From: Pedobacter sp. BMA
Lineage (GTDB): Bacteria; Bacteroidota; Bacteroidia; Sphingobacteriales; Sphingobacteriaceae
NCBI RefSeq assembly: GCF_001027745.1
Contig: NZ_LECU01000004.1
Span: 558,001 to 622,000, forward strand
DNA length: 64,000 nucleotides
Direction of reading: 5' to 3'
The number at the start of each line of letters is the position of its first letter. Position 1 is the stretch's first letter. The notes below the pieces were generated by a model, which was given only the letters and a program-made list of their open reading frames with translations, ran no database searches and was not told where the DNA came from. Below are positions 27,022 to 36,775 of the stretch, piece by piece. The position numbers and the translations under genes were made by a program.

Positions 27022-27936
27022 CTAAAGTTTTTCCTTCTTTAACCAGGCCGCCAATAAATTAAACCAATCAACAGCTGATGTTTTATTGATCAAACCGAAA
27101 CCGTGACCTCCTTTTTCATAAAGATAAACCTCCGTATCAATACCCTCAGCTCTCAAGGCATCGCTCATTAAAATACTATTGGCGTATGGAACAGTTGCAT
27201 CATCTTTAGCATGTACAAAGAAGGTTGGCGGTGTCTTTTTATTTACGTTTTTGTTAGCAGAAAAATAATGTTTCAAACTATCTGTAGGTGTTGGCCCCAA
27301 AAGGTTTTTCATAGTGCCTGTATGTACCGACTCTTCAAAACTAATTACAGGATAAATAAGTGCCCCAAAATCAGGACGAAGATTAATTTTCTCAGGGTTA
27401 CTAATCTTTAAATTACTATAATGTGCAATTAACGTTGATGCAAAATGACCACCTGCAGAAAAGCCCAGAAAACCAACTCTATTTTTTTTAATGCCGTATT
27501 TTTTAGCATACTTTCTCACCAGATAAATCGCCTGCTCAGCATCCTGCAAAGGTCCGTAAGCTTTATCAACCATAATCTGATCGCTCGGCAAACGGTACTT
27601 AAATACAAAAGCCGTAACACCAATGGCATTAAACCTCTTGGCCACATCAATACCTTCGTGACTGAATGCCAATGCACCATAGCCCCCACCCGGACAAATA
27701 ATTACTGCCGTACCGGTTGCAATGTTTTTAGGGGCTTCATAAACAGTTAGGGTAGGTACAGAAACTTTGGTAATACTCAAAGTACCGTTGGCCCTTACCT
27801 CAGTTTTTTCTACATATTCAGCCGGTGTAGGCTTTGCGCCAGGTATTTCGCCAGTATAAAGCGGAATAATTTCCTGGGCATTTAAAAAAGTAATACCCAT
27901 ACAAAACACTATTAGATGTAAGATTGATCTCTTCAT
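27022..27936 (-). CDS. Secreted alpha/beta hydrolase (esterase/acetylxylan-esterase-like)
   Basis: A 304-residue protein with signal peptide (MGITFLNAQ) and an alpha/beta-hydrolase fold: an oxyanion stretch VIICPGGGYGALAFSHEG, nucleophile elbow GFSAGGHFAS (Ser in GxSxG), an Asp in VHAKDDATVPY and a His in YEKGGHGFGL. The layout matches the BD-FAE/acetyl esterase group acting on acylated sugars or small esters. The gene lies 10 bases after the prfB stop on the same strand and meets the chitinase gene tail to tail. Confidence 0.9.
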   Translation of the reverse strand: MKRSILHLIVFCMGITFLNAQEIIPLYTGEIPGAKPTPAEYVEKTEVRANGTLSITKVSVPTLTVYEAPKNIATGTAVIICPGGGYGALAFSHEGIDVAKRFNAIGVTAFVFKYRLPSDQIMVDKAYGPLQDAEQAIYLVRKYAKKYGIKKNRVGFLGFSAGGHFASTLIAHYSNLKISNPEKINLRPDFGALIYPVISFEESVHTGTMKNLLGPTPTDSLKHYFSANKNVNKKTPPTFFVHAKDDATVPYANSILMSDALRAEGIDTEVYLYEKGGHGFGLINKTSAVDWFNLLAAWLKKEKL

Positions 27937-27946
27937 TTTTGAATAA

Positions 27947-29021
27947 TTAGAACTCCATTAAATATGCTTTTAAAAACTCACTAATATCTCCGTTCAATAC
28001 GGCGTCCGGATTTGAAGTCTGATAATTGGTACGGTGATCTTTTACCCTCCTGTCATCTAAAACATAACTTCTGATTTGCGAGCCCCACTCAATCTTCTTC
28101 TTGCTGCCTTCAATTGCCGCCGAGGCTTCCATACGCTTACGCATTTCAATCTCATATAACTGCGATTTCAGCAAACGGATTGCATTTTCTTTATTTTGAA
28201 GTTGCGATCTCGACTCCTGGTTCTTGATAATGATACCCGAAGGCTTGTGATGTAAACGAACCGCAGTTTCAACCTTATTTACGTTTTGCCCGCCAGCGCC
28301 ACCAGCCCTGAAAGTTTCAAATTCAATATCTGCCGGATTAACATCTATCTCAATCGTATCATCAACTAACGGATAAACATAAACTGATGCAAATGAAGTA
28401 TGTCTGCGGTTGTTACTATCAAATGGCGATATACGTACCAATCGATGTACTCCGTTTTCCCCCTTCAAATACCCGTAAGCAAAATCGCCTTTTATCTCAA
28501 TGGTTACCGATTTTATTCCCGCCACATCGCCCTCAGCATAATCCTGCTCGGTAATTTTGTAGCCATTTTTCTCTGCCCACATTAAATACATCCGCAACAG
28601 CATACTGGCCCAATCGCAACTCTCGGTACCTCCTGCCCCTGCCGTAATCTGCATTACCGCCGGCAGCTGGTCTTCTTTGTTTCGAAGCATATTTTTCAGT
28701 TCCAGTTCTTCTACCGACTTTTTGCTGGTATCGAACTGTTCCTGCAATTCTGTTTCCGAAGCATCACCCGATTGAAAAAAATCGTACATGACAACTACAT
28801 CCTCTACCGCATTATAGGCATCATCGTAGCCATCGGTCCATTTCTTCTTGGCACTGATTTCGGCAAGTATTTTCTCTGCTTTTTTTGGATCGTCCCAGAA
28901 ATCGGGCGCCATGGTTAATTTTTCTTCTTCGCGAATGGCGTAAAGTAGCTCATCAACGTCAAAGATACCTCCTCAGAGACGTTACCCTGTCTCTTAAATC
29001 CTGAACTTGTTCTTTGGTCAT
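27947..29021 (-). CDS. prfB: Peptide chain release factor 2, expressed by programmed +1 frameshift
   Basis: The main frame alone begins at residue MAPDFW (28912) and is too short at the N-terminus. Upstream, ATG at 29021 opens a 20-codon frame ([20 protein letters not shown]) that stops at UGA (28961-28959). The slip site CTT TGA C, preceded by an internal AGGAGG (28973-28968), is the classic RF2 frameshift; after the shift the protein continues DVDELLYAI and totals about 357 residues, normal for RF2. The GGQ loop ([11 protein letters not shown]) and the SPF anticodon-like tripeptide (RISPFDSN) are present. RF2 ends translation at UGA and UAA, and low RF2 raises frameshifting: autoregulation. 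Confidence 0.96.
28958..28973 (-). promoter_or_regulatory. RF2 programmed frameshift signal
   Basis: Reading 5'-3' on the minus strand: AGGAGG, TAT, CTT, TGA, C. The SD-like hexamer sits three bases before the CTT slip codon, and UGA C is the poor stop context typical of this signal. It is the only strong SD-like element I noticed in the window. Confidence 0.93.
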
Positions 29022-29025
29022 TCAA

Positions 29026-29033
29026 CAAATATA
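29026..29033 (-). promoter_or_regulatory. Putative -7 box (TATATTTG) of prfB
   Basis: An exact TAnnTTTG four bases before the ATG at 29021. A TTTG lies 23 bases upstream. The spacing predicts transcription starting at or next to the A of the ATG. Confidence 0.45.
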
Positions 29034-29300
29034 GTATAATGGGATATTGAAATTATCAAACAGGCAAAACTAAATTCATTTCAACCAGAGAAAGTCCCAA
29101 TTATTCATTTTAAAAAGCTTAAAAATTACAAGCTGTTAAATTTTGTTAAAACCAAAATTTAACAGATAAATACAATTTTAATTCACTAATTTTCAGAACC
29201 ATTTCATCAGATCAGACAAATTACAATTTTATTATTTCAACATTTTATCAAATAATATCTGAAAAAGGGCAACGGTACTAAAACGTTTTAAATACTAGTC

Positions 29301-30560
29301 ATGCTAAATAAACTACTCTCTATTCTCCTCGGGTACCTGCTGTGCTGTGCGCCTGCCTGGGCACAAACCACTAAAATTGACAGCTCGGAAATGGTAACCC
29401 TACGCATCGATCCGGAAGCATCACGCGGTGCCTTAGTTTCACAGGTATTTAGTGAAGTAAAATTCATACCCCTCGAAACCACAAAGGAAAGCTTATTTGG
29501 GTCGATAAACCAGCTTAAACTAACCAAAGATTGTTACATCATCTATGATTACGATACCAAATCTGTGCTCATATTTTATAAAGATGGAAAATTCAGGGCA
29601 AAGGTAAACAGCAGTAAAATGGATGCCGATGCTGATGAAAAAGAAAAACAAGTATTCTATGGCTTCAACCTCATTAAACATAATGATGATTTCATGATCA
29701 GGATATCTTCAGGAAAAAATCAGTTCTTTTTCGATCTGGATGGGAAACTGGTCAAAAAAAGTCCGGTAAACCGCGATAAAGAAATAGAAGATAGATACAT
29801 CAGATACGCAGACAGCACAACGATAATTGCTCCCTATTATATTTCTAAAAATGATAAGGATAGTACAAACTATAATTTGGCTATCCTAAATAAAGATAAA
29901 GAAATAGCCCTGTATTTTCCTTTCGCAAAAGATAGCTATAAAACCGAACAGTTTATCGGATCAGGAAATCCCATTACCGATTCTGGTATTCCAAATGAGT
30001 TGCTGTACATTAACTATTATGACTACAGTATATATAAAATTAAACCCAAAGCCTTGTCTTTAGCTTACAGGATTATTTTCCCCGCCAGTATTTCTATCCC
30101 CTCTAATTTTATGGCCATTCCAGAATACAAAAATAAAAGGGTCGAATATTTCGAAAAAAACAAAGATCAGGTATATGGGTTAAGCAATGCCTATATCATC
30201 GGCGATAACCTTTACTTCAAAGCCAACAGCTGGGGCTTTAGTCAGGATAAAAAAAACTCACTTATTTATAATCTTAAAACAGGTGATTTAACCTCCATAA
30301 AAAATATAGAGCCCGATTCGCTCTCACAATTCCTTCCGGTTACCGATAGCGGATCTTACTATGATTTTGCAAATTATGGTTTCCATACCTTCGATAACGG
30401 ATATTTTTATACCAGCTACTCTTCCTTAGCCTTATTTTCCTTTAAAGATTTAAATGCCGGAAAAAACAGAACTTACAACCCGGTATTGACCAAATATTTT
30501 GAAACCCAGAACAAAAAAAGCAATCCCGTAATCATCCAGCTAAAGCCAAAACAAAATTAA
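29301..30560 (+). CDS. Secreted 6-bladed beta-propeller protein
   Basis: A 419-residue protein with signal peptide (MLNKLLSILLGYLLCCAPAWA). The body shows the repeated blade pattern of the Bacteroidota 6-bladed beta-propeller family: VKFIPLETTKESLFGSI, IIYDYDTKSVLIFYKDGKF, DDFMIRISSGKNQFFFDLDGKLVKK and so on, with FxDxxGKxx turns. These proteins are thought to be exported and to bind ligands. The gene is ten bases before an outer-membrane receptor gene and probably forms a two-gene unit with it. The function is unknown. Confidence 0.8.
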   Translation: MLNKLLSILLGYLLCCAPAWAQTTKIDSSEMVTLRIDPEASRGALVSQVFSEVKFIPLETTKESLFGSINQLKLTKDCYIIYDYDTKSVLIFYKDGKFRAKVNSSKMDADADEKEKQVFYGFNLIKHNDDFMIRISSGKNQFFFDLDGKLVKKSPVNRDKEIEDRYIRYADSTTIIAPYYISKNDKDSTNYNLAILNKDKEIALYFPFAKDSYKTEQFIGSGNPITDSGIPNELLYINYYDYSIYKIKPKALSLAYRIIFPASISIPSNFMAIPEYKNKRVEYFEKNKDQVYGLSNAYIIGDNLYFKANSWGFSQDKKNSLIYNLKTGDLTSIKNIEPDSLSQFLPVTDSGSYYDFANYGFHTFDNGYFYTSYSSLALFSFKDLNAGKNRTYNPVLTKYFETQNKKSNPVIIQLKPKQN

Positions 30561-30570
30561 CTCCCCTCTC

Positions 30571-33408
30571 ATGCTCAACTTTTTCAAGCTGCTTACCTTC
30601 ATCACCTTGCTGGTAATCGCAAAACCTATGTTTGGCCAGCAAAGCAAACCCACCTTACCCGGTTCAACCAAAGGGATAATTCGCGACACTACCCATAATT
30701 ATGCCCTAAAATCGGCTACGGTTTCAATCTACAAAGCTGCCGATAGTAGTCTGATTAGCTATCAGATCAGCAATAATTATGGTGAGTTTAGTTTTAAAAA
30801 CCTGCCCGTAGGCACTTCGTTACAACTGGAAGTAAGTCACGTAAGCTATCAAACCCTGCGTAAAAAATTCAGCATTCCCACTGATAAGAATTTTATCGAT
30901 CTGCAAACACTTATTATTAACCCGAAGGACATTAGCTTGCAGGAAGTAACGGTGACGATACCTCCCATCAGAATGAACGGTGATACCCTGGAATTCAATG
31001 CCGCGGCATTTAAACTGGACAGCAATGCAGTGGTGGAAGACTTATTGAGAAAAATACCCAATATCACCCTTTGGGGCGATGGTCAGATTACAGTTAATGG
31101 AAGGGAAGTAAAAAGCGTCCTGGTAAACGGCAAATCATTTTTTGGGGGCGATGCTAAGGTGGCCACCCAAAATATCGCTAAAAATGCACTTGATAAAATT
31201 CAGGTCTACAATACGGTAAAAGATAAAAACAACCCTTTGGATTCTACCCTAACCATGAATCTGAAGCTTAAAAAAGGTAAAGACGTAGGCTATTTCGGCA
31301 AAATTGGCATTGGATACGGTACCGGTAAACGTTATGAAGCCGATGTTAGCTTTAATGTTTTTAGTCCTAAAATGCAACTGGCCATAGTCGGGGCCGGCAA
31401 CAATATCAACAAATCACTAAATAGCATAAGGCAGTTAACTTTGAACAGCACTTTTAAAGGGGTCGGCACCAACGTAGAATATCAACCCGACTTCAGGGCT
31501 GATGGTATTAACCAGCCCACCGCTACCGGAGTGGCATTTACCTACAATTTTGTTGAAAAACCAACATGGGAAAATAAGAATACTTTAAACGCCAACTACT
31601 TTCTGCAAAACAAAGATACCGATTACCTTACCGATGCTTTAACCACAACTTCGGTAAGTGAAAATGAAAAGGTTTTTGAAAAATGGAGCAACAAAACAAC
31701 CTCAAGCAGCATTAACCAGAAGTTTGACTCAGACTATGAATGGATCAGGAAAAATAACTCATTAAAAATTAACCAGGCACTGACAACCAATAATGGAAAC
31801 TCTGATAACGAAATTTTCAGAAATGCCACCAACAACCAAGGTGTTGTAACCAGTACAAATAATACCATTTCATCAAACGATTATCAAAATTCGAACTTTA
31901 ACTTTCAGGCAAACTACCGCCACAGCCAAAACTACATGAAGCCCAAACAACTCATCAAGGGTTTCAATGCAAATTATAATCTGGCCATTTCTAATAGTGA
32001 AAACAACGGGCTAAACATCACCGATTTTAAGTCTTTTATCAGTACTGTGCCCAATCAGAATTTTAACAGAAAGTATCAAACAAAAAACAATAAAATTGAC
32101 CAACAGCTAAACCTGGAGTTTCTCGATCTCAGATCAATGCTTTTCGGTAAAAATAAATTATGGAATATCGAATTGGCCCTAAACAATGAGATAAACTTTT
32201 CCAATACAAAAGACAATAACCATGTGCAGGATTTAAATACCGGTACTAACAATTATGAAGTAAACCAATACCTGAGCAATAAAATCAATACAAACTACAT
32301 TGACGATGCTATGGGCTTTAGTGTAAGCAAGTCTTTTTACAAATCACTTTCAAACCGCTTCTACAAAAACCTGTCCATCAGGATTACCCCAAAACAAAGG
32401 TTCGTTTATCAGGATAACCAATCGGACCGTTCCATACAAAACATTAAAAGAAACTACAGCCAGTTTGTTCCCGAAGCCAATGTTAGTTACAGTGATAACC
32501 AATACGGAGAATACTATAGAAATTACAGTATCAGTTTCAATACAAATATGCGAATTCCAACCATCAACCAGTTAGCACCTTTAGTTGATAGCACCAACCT
32601 CTACAGTGTTCAGCGTGGAAACGTAAATTTAAAGCCAGGTGTTGAAAGAACAATTGCTTTTAACTTCAATCATTATGACCAAACCAATAAAAACACCTTA
32701 AACTATAACCTGAATATCCGTGCGGGTATGATAGAAAATAATATCATCGACAGCACTTTTATTGATAACCTCAATAGGAGAAGTATTTTCCTTACTAATG
32801 CAGATGGTAACAAATACATCTACCTTGGTGGTAACATCAGAAAAGCTTATAGATTCAAAACTTCCGAAATCCAGTTCGAATTAGCATCATATGTCAATTT
32901 GACTAAAAATCCCGAATACATTAACACCGCTTTCACTTATTCAAGTAATTTAAATACAAATTCCTCATTAGGATTAACCTATACATATAAAGCTTATCTT
33001 GCCCTGGATTTTAAGCAAACCTACGGCACTTATAGATCCAAACAAGAAGCCTTTAATACAAAATATAGCGGAAAGAACCTGGCAACAACATTTAGCTCCA
33101 GCTACAACATCACTAAGAAATTAACCCTGAACAGTAATATTACATTCAATAAAAGCACCTCACAAAATGCTGCAGATATAAATTTTGCAATCTGGAATGC
33201 CAGTGCCATCTACCGCTTCTTGAAGGGCAATAATGCGGAGTTTAAAATGTCTGCATTAGATTTATTGCACCAAAACACCAATATCCTAAATTATGGAAGT
33301 TCTAACAGCTTTACTTTAGGAACACAGAATGTGCTGCAACAGTATTTTATGACAACCCTGTCATACTATCCCCGACAGTTTGGAAAGAAATCTCAGGTTA
33401 AAAAATAA
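30571..33408 (+). CDS. TonB-dependent-receptor-like outer membrane beta-barrel protein
   Basis: A 945-residue protein: signal peptide (AKPMFGQ), carboxypeptidase-regulatory-like domain (TKGIIRDTTHNYALKSATV, about 30-115), a plug-like region (VVEDLLRKIPNITLWGDGQ, VNGREVKSVLVNGKSFFGG) and a long 'outer membrane beta-barrel family' C-terminal domain rich in Asn and Thr. It lacks a SusC signature and no SusD follows, so it is not a classical Sus pair. It starts ten bases after the beta-propeller gene. It may take up or export a peptide-like or metal ligand; this is inference. Ends at a strong hairpin. Confidence 0.85.
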   Translation: MLNFFKLLTFITLLVIAKPMFGQQSKPTLPGSTKGIIRDTTHNYALKSATVSIYKAADSSLISYQISNNYGEFSFKNLPVGTSLQLEVSHVSYQTLRKKFSIPTDKNFIDLQTLIINPKDISLQEVTVTIPPIRMNGDTLEFNAAAFKLDSNAVVEDLLRKIPNITLWGDGQITVNGREVKSVLVNGKSFFGGDAKVATQNIAKNALDKIQVYNTVKDKNNPLDSTLTMNLKLKKGKDVGYFGKIGIGYGTGKRYEADVSFNVFSPKMQLAIVGAGNNINKSLNSIRQLTLNSTFKGVGTNVEYQPDFRADGINQPTATGVAFTYNFVEKPTWENKNTLNANYFLQNKDTDYLTDALTTTSVSENEKVFEKWSNKTTSSSINQKFDSDYEWIRKNNSLKINQALTTNNGNSDNEIFRNATNNQGVVTSTNNTISSNDYQNSNFNFQANYRHSQNYMKPKQLIKGFNANYNLAISNSENNGLNITDFKSFISTVPNQNFNRKYQTKNNKIDQQLNLEFLDLRSMLFGKNKLWNIELALNNEINFSNTKDNNHVQDLNTGTNNYEVNQYLSNKINTNYIDDAMGFSVSKSFYKSLSNRFYKNLSIRITPKQRFVYQDNQSDRSIQNIKRNYSQFVPEANVSYSDNQYGEYYRNYSISFNTNMRIPTINQLAPLVDSTNLYSVQRGNVNLKPGVERTIAFNFNHYDQTNKNTLNYNLNIRAGMIENNIIDSTFIDNLNRRSIFLTNADGNKYIYLGGNIRKAYRFKTSEIQFELASYVNLTKNPEYINTAFTYSSNLNTNSSLGLTYTYKAYLALDFKQTYGTYRSKQEAFNTKYSGKNLATTFSSSYNITKKLTLNSNITFNKSTSQNAADINFAIWNASAIYRFLKGNNAEFKMSALDLLHQNTNILNYGSSNSFTLGTQNVLQQYFMTTLSYYPRQFGKKSQVKK

Positions 33409-33411
33409 TGA

Positions 33412-33450
33412 AACATAAATGGCTGAATTTTCGCTTCAGCCATTTATGTT
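33412..33450. terminator. Bidirectional hairpin terminator
   Basis: A perfect 16-bp stem (AACATAAATGGCTGAA with its complement) and a 7-base loop, sited between the + receptor gene and the - M20 gene. The last base of the stem is the first of the M20 stop codon. Confidence 0.75.
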
Positions 33451-34754
33451 TATTTCTTCATGGTCATGTAGTCTAGCGTTAAATTTGACAGCAACTTCAC
33501 CCCCAGAACAAAACCACTTTCATCCAGATAGAAATCTGGCGTGTGATGCGAAGGTGCCTTCAATGGATCTTTGCCCTTTGGCATACCTCCTAAAAACACA
33601 AACAAACCAGGTACCTTTTCCTGAAAAAATGAAAAATCTTCGGCACCTGTTACCGGTGGCCTTAGCAGCACGTGGTCTTTACCAGCAGTGGCCTGCATGC
33701 TGGGCAACATTTTTTCGGTTAGTACAACATTGTTAAAAGTTACTGGGTAATGGTTGCTATATGGGATTTTCACTTCAGCAGTTCCGCCTCCAGCCTCGGC
33801 CGTTTTCATCGCAATCGTTTTAATGCGTTCGATAAACATCGCTTCATCTTCTTTACTGAAGTTGCGTACAGTACCCAACATTTCCACTTTTTCTGGAATA
33901 ATATTAGAACGGACACCACCGTTAATGGCGCCTATGGTTACCACACCCGGATTTTCGGTTACATTTAAATTCCGGCTCACAATGGTCTGTAAATTGTTAA
34001 TAATCTGCGCAGAAATTACAACTGGGTCAATACTGCTCCAGGGGTATGCACCATGGGCCTGACGACCGGTAACCGTTATTTTCATGTCGTTAACAGCCGC
34101 CATTGTGCCGCCCGGCCTGTAGGTAACATTGCCAACCTCGGTTTGCGAATTGATGTGAAGGCCAAAAATAGCCTCAACTTTGGGATTCTCCAGTACGCCT
34201 TCCTTAATCATCAAAGCTGCACCACCTTCTTCACCGGCAGGTACACCTTCTTCAGCAGGCTGAAAAATGAATTTCACCGTACCCGGAATATCCTTTTGCA
34301 TAGCTGCCAGAACTTCAGCAACTCCCATCAGTATCGCTATGTGACTGTCGTGGCCACACGCATGCATTACCCCAACTTCCTGGCCGTTGTATTGTGTTTT
34401 TACTTTTGATGCAAATGGAATATTCACCCTTTCGCTTACTGGCAAACCGTCCATATCTGCTCTAAGAGCAACCACAGGACCTGGCTTACCACCCTTCAAA
34501 ACCCCAACAACACCAGTTTTGGCTACGCCCTTACTTACTGTAATACCTAGAGATGCGAGGTGCTTTGCTATAATCCCTGCCGTTCTTACTTCCTGGTTGC
34601 CCAATTCGGGGTGTTCATGAAAATCCCTGCGCCAGGAGATTACCTTTTGTTCAATGGCGTCGGCTTTTTTTGCAACCTGTACATTTAAAGGCGATTTTTG
34701 AGCAAATGTGCTGAATGATAAAATGCTAAAGCCGAATAAGTATATTTTTTTCAT
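33450..34754 (-). CDS. M20-family amidohydrolase/carboxypeptidase
   Basis: A 434-residue protein with signal peptide (LSFSTFAQ) and the M20D layout: VALRADMDGLPV, VGVMHACGHDSHIAILMGVAE, FQPAEEGVPAGEEGGA (metal ligands His, Asp, Glu and the catalytic Glu), an inserted dimerisation domain (about 205-320) and the closing TGAEDFSFFQEKVPG. The family cleaves N-acyl or N-terminal amide bonds in amino acids or peptides (hippurate, IAA conjugates, N-acetyl amino acids). It is exported, so peptide scavenging is the likely use. Single gene. Confidence 0.94.
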   Translation of the reverse strand: MKKIYLFGFSILSFSTFAQKSPLNVQVAKKADAIEQKVISWRRDFHEHPELGNQEVRTAGIIAKHLASLGITVSKGVAKTGVVGVLKGGKPGPVVALRADMDGLPVSERVNIPFASKVKTQYNGQEVGVMHACGHDSHIAILMGVAEVLAAMQKDIPGTVKFIFQPAEEGVPAGEEGGAALMIKEGVLENPKVEAIFGLHINSQTEVGNVTYRPGGTMAAVNDMKITVTGRQAHGAYPWSSIDPVVISAQIINNLQTIVSRNLNVTENPGVVTIGAINGGVRSNIIPEKVEMLGTVRNFSKEDEAMFIERIKTIAMKTAEAGGGTAEVKIPYSNHYPVTFNNVVLTEKMLPSMQATAGKDHVLLRPPVTGAEDFSFFQEKVPGLFVFLGGMPKGKDPLKAPSHHTPDFYLDESGFVLGVKLLSNLTLDYMTMKK

Positions 34755-34892
34755 GAAAGAAGGGTTTAGGTTAAGGATGCTCTAAACTAATCATTTAAAA
34801 GTTTTTAAAAAAAGAAGTCGATAACTTTAATAGTCTTTTAACTTAAACCCGGTCAACCTGCAAAAACTATTTTTCCCTGCATTAAAAATTTG

Positions 34893-34913
34893 TTAATGTT
34901 TTTTGAACATTAA
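34893..34913. promoter_or_regulatory. Perfect inverted repeat upstream of pgi
   Basis: TTAATGTT, five bases, AACATTAA, placed 52 bases before the pgi start and 139 bases from the M20 start. It could be an operator for a dimeric regulator. It lacks the T-run of a terminator on the + strand. No regulator family can be named from it. Confidence 0.35.
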
Positions 34914-34964
34914 AAAGACCATTTTAAATTTTTGCTTTATTACTTTTACAAAAAAAGAAAGATT

Positions 34965-36611
34965 ATGTTACCTAAAATAAATTTCACAGAAACTGAGGCA
35001 TATAAATACTTAGCCGACCATTTTATCGATATCAATCAAAAAAGCATTAAGGATCTTTTTGCCGAGGATGCAGATCGTTACAACAAGTTTTCTGTTTTTT
35101 TTGAAGACATTTTATTAGACTATAGCAAAAACCGCATCAGTGATGAAACACTTGCATTATTAATACAATTGGCCCGTGAGTGCAAACTCGATGAAGCCAT
35201 CAAATCAATGTACGCGGGTGATAAAATCAATGAAACAGAAGATCGTTCAGTACTCCATATCGCATTAAGAAACCTGAGCAATACACCAATATTAGTCGAT
35301 GGTAAAGATGTGATGCCTGAAGTAAATGCAGTGCTTGCTAAAATGGAGAAGTTCAGCAATAGCATTATCAGCGGCGAATGGAAAGGTTATACGGGTAAAG
35401 CCATTACGGATATCGTTAACATTGGTATAGGTGGTTCCGACCTGGGTCCGGTAATGGTTACTGAAGCGTTGAAGCATTACAAAAATCATTTGAATATCCA
35501 CTTTGTTTCAAATATTGATGGTACCCATATTGCTGAAACACTATCCGGATTGAATGCCGAAACAACATTGTTTCTGGTAGCATCAAAAACCTTCACTACT
35601 CAGGAAACCATGACAAACGCACATTCTGCACGTTCCTGGTTCCTGGAAAAAGGGGGGAAAGAAGAAGACATTGCAAAACATTTTGCTGCATTATCTACAA
35701 ATGCTAAAGACGTTTCAGCTTTTGGCATCGACACCGAAAATATGTTTGAATTCTGGGATTGGGTTGGTGGCCGCTACTCACTGTGGAGCGCCATTGGTCT
35801 TTCAATCTCATTAAGCATCGGTTTTGATAATTTTAAACAACTACTGGCAGGTGCCCATGCTACCGACAATCATTTTAAAACAGCAGAATTCGAAACTAAT
35901 ATCCCGGTAATCCTCGGATTATTAGGTGTTTGGTACATCAACTTTTATAACGCGGAAACACAGGTAATTTTACCTTACGATCAATACCTGCACCGCTTTT
36001 CAGCCTATTTTCAGCAAGGCGACATGGAAAGTAATGGCAAGCACGTAGATCGTAACGGTAAGGAGGTAGATTATGAAACAGGTCCGATTATCTGGGGTGA
36101 GCCCGGAACGAATGGCCAACACGCCTTCTATCAGCTCATTCACCAGGGCACCAGAATTATCCCTGCAGATTTTATTGCCCCTGCACAGAGCTTAAACCCT
36201 TTAGGTGATCACCATCCCATACTGCTCTCTAACTTCTTCGCACAAACCGAAGCATTGATGAACGGCAAGACAGAAGAAGAAGTAACTGCCGAACTGGAGA
36301 AAGAAGGTAAGTCCGAGGATGAAATTAAAACAATTGCACCTTTCAAAGTATTTGAAGGCAATAGTCCAACCAACTCCATTTTATTGAAAAAGATTACGCC
36401 ATACTCTTTAGGAAGCCTGGTCGCCATGTATGAACACAAAATCTTTGTTCAGGGCGTTATCTGGAACATATTCAGCTTTGACCAGTGGGGGGTGGAACTG
36501 GGTAAGCAGCTGGCTAAAAAGATTCTGACTGAATTAGCAGGCGAGGAGAAAGTATCCAGTCATGATAGTTCTACAAACGGCTTAATTAATCAATATAAAG
36601 CCTGGAGATAA
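34965..36611 (+). CDS. pgi: Glucose-6-phosphate isomerase
   Basis: A 548-residue protein from [12 protein letters not shown] longer reading to 34932 adds eleven Lys/Tyr residues before the normal start and is not favoured. The PGI signatures are present: [71 protein letters not shown] and the C-terminal [12 protein letters not shown]; Glu and His catalytic residues lie in [10 protein letters not shown] and [12 protein letters not shown]. It interconverts glucose-6-phosphate and fructose-6-phosphate in glycolysis and gluconeogenesis. Length matches the E. coli enzyme. Monocistronic, ending at the hairpin at 36621. Confidence 0.97.
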   Translation: MLPKINFTETEAYKYLADHFIDINQKSIKDLFAEDADRYNKFSVFFEDILLDYSKNRISDETLALLIQLARECKLDEAIKSMYAGDKINETEDRSVLHIALRNLSNTPILVDGKDVMPEVNAVLAKMEKFSNSIISGEWKGYTGKAITDIVNIGIGGSDLGPVMVTEALKHYKNHLNIHFVSNIDGTHIAETLSGLNAETTLFLVASKTFTTQETMTNAHSARSWFLEKGGKEEDIAKHFAALSTNAKDVSAFGIDTENMFEFWDWVGGRYSLWSAIGLSISLSIGFDNFKQLLAGAHATDNHFKTAEFETNIPVILGLLGVWYINFYNAETQVILPYDQYLHRFSAYFQQGDMESNGKHVDRNGKEVDYETGPIIWGEPGTNGQHAFYQLIHQGTRIIPADFIAPAQSLNPLGDHHPILLSNFFAQTEALMNGKTEEEVTAELEKEGKSEDEIKTIAPFKVFEGNSPTNSILLKKITPYSLGSLVAMYEHKIFVQGVIWNIFSFDQWGVELGKQLAKKILTELAGEEKVSSHDSSTNGLINQYKAWR

Positions 36612-36620
36612 AAATTATTC

Positions 36621-36650
36621 AAAAAGCGGGTATAATTACTCGCTTTTTTT
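36621..36650 (+). terminator. Terminator of pgi
   Basis: AAAAGCGGGTA pairs with TACTCGCTTTT (one G-T wobble) around TAAT and runs into a T7 tract. Confidence 0.8.
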
Positions 36651-36775
36651 ATTTAAATGCATTATTTTAGCCCAAATCCAATCATATTAATGAGTGGATA
36701 ATTAATATACAAACGAAATGCTCTCTCGCTTCCTGCTTTTGATTATTTCTAATCATTAAAAAACAATTTATACTC

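Noticed and set aside
28912..28912. prfB start at MAPDFW, giving a 321-residue protein
   Set aside because: It is too short at the N-terminus, and the upstream leader with AGGAGG and CTT TGA C gives the standard frameshifted RF2.
33419..34620. Several + strand ORFs across the M20 gene
   Set aside because: They are shadows of the M20 reading frame on the opposite strand, with no protein-like pattern.
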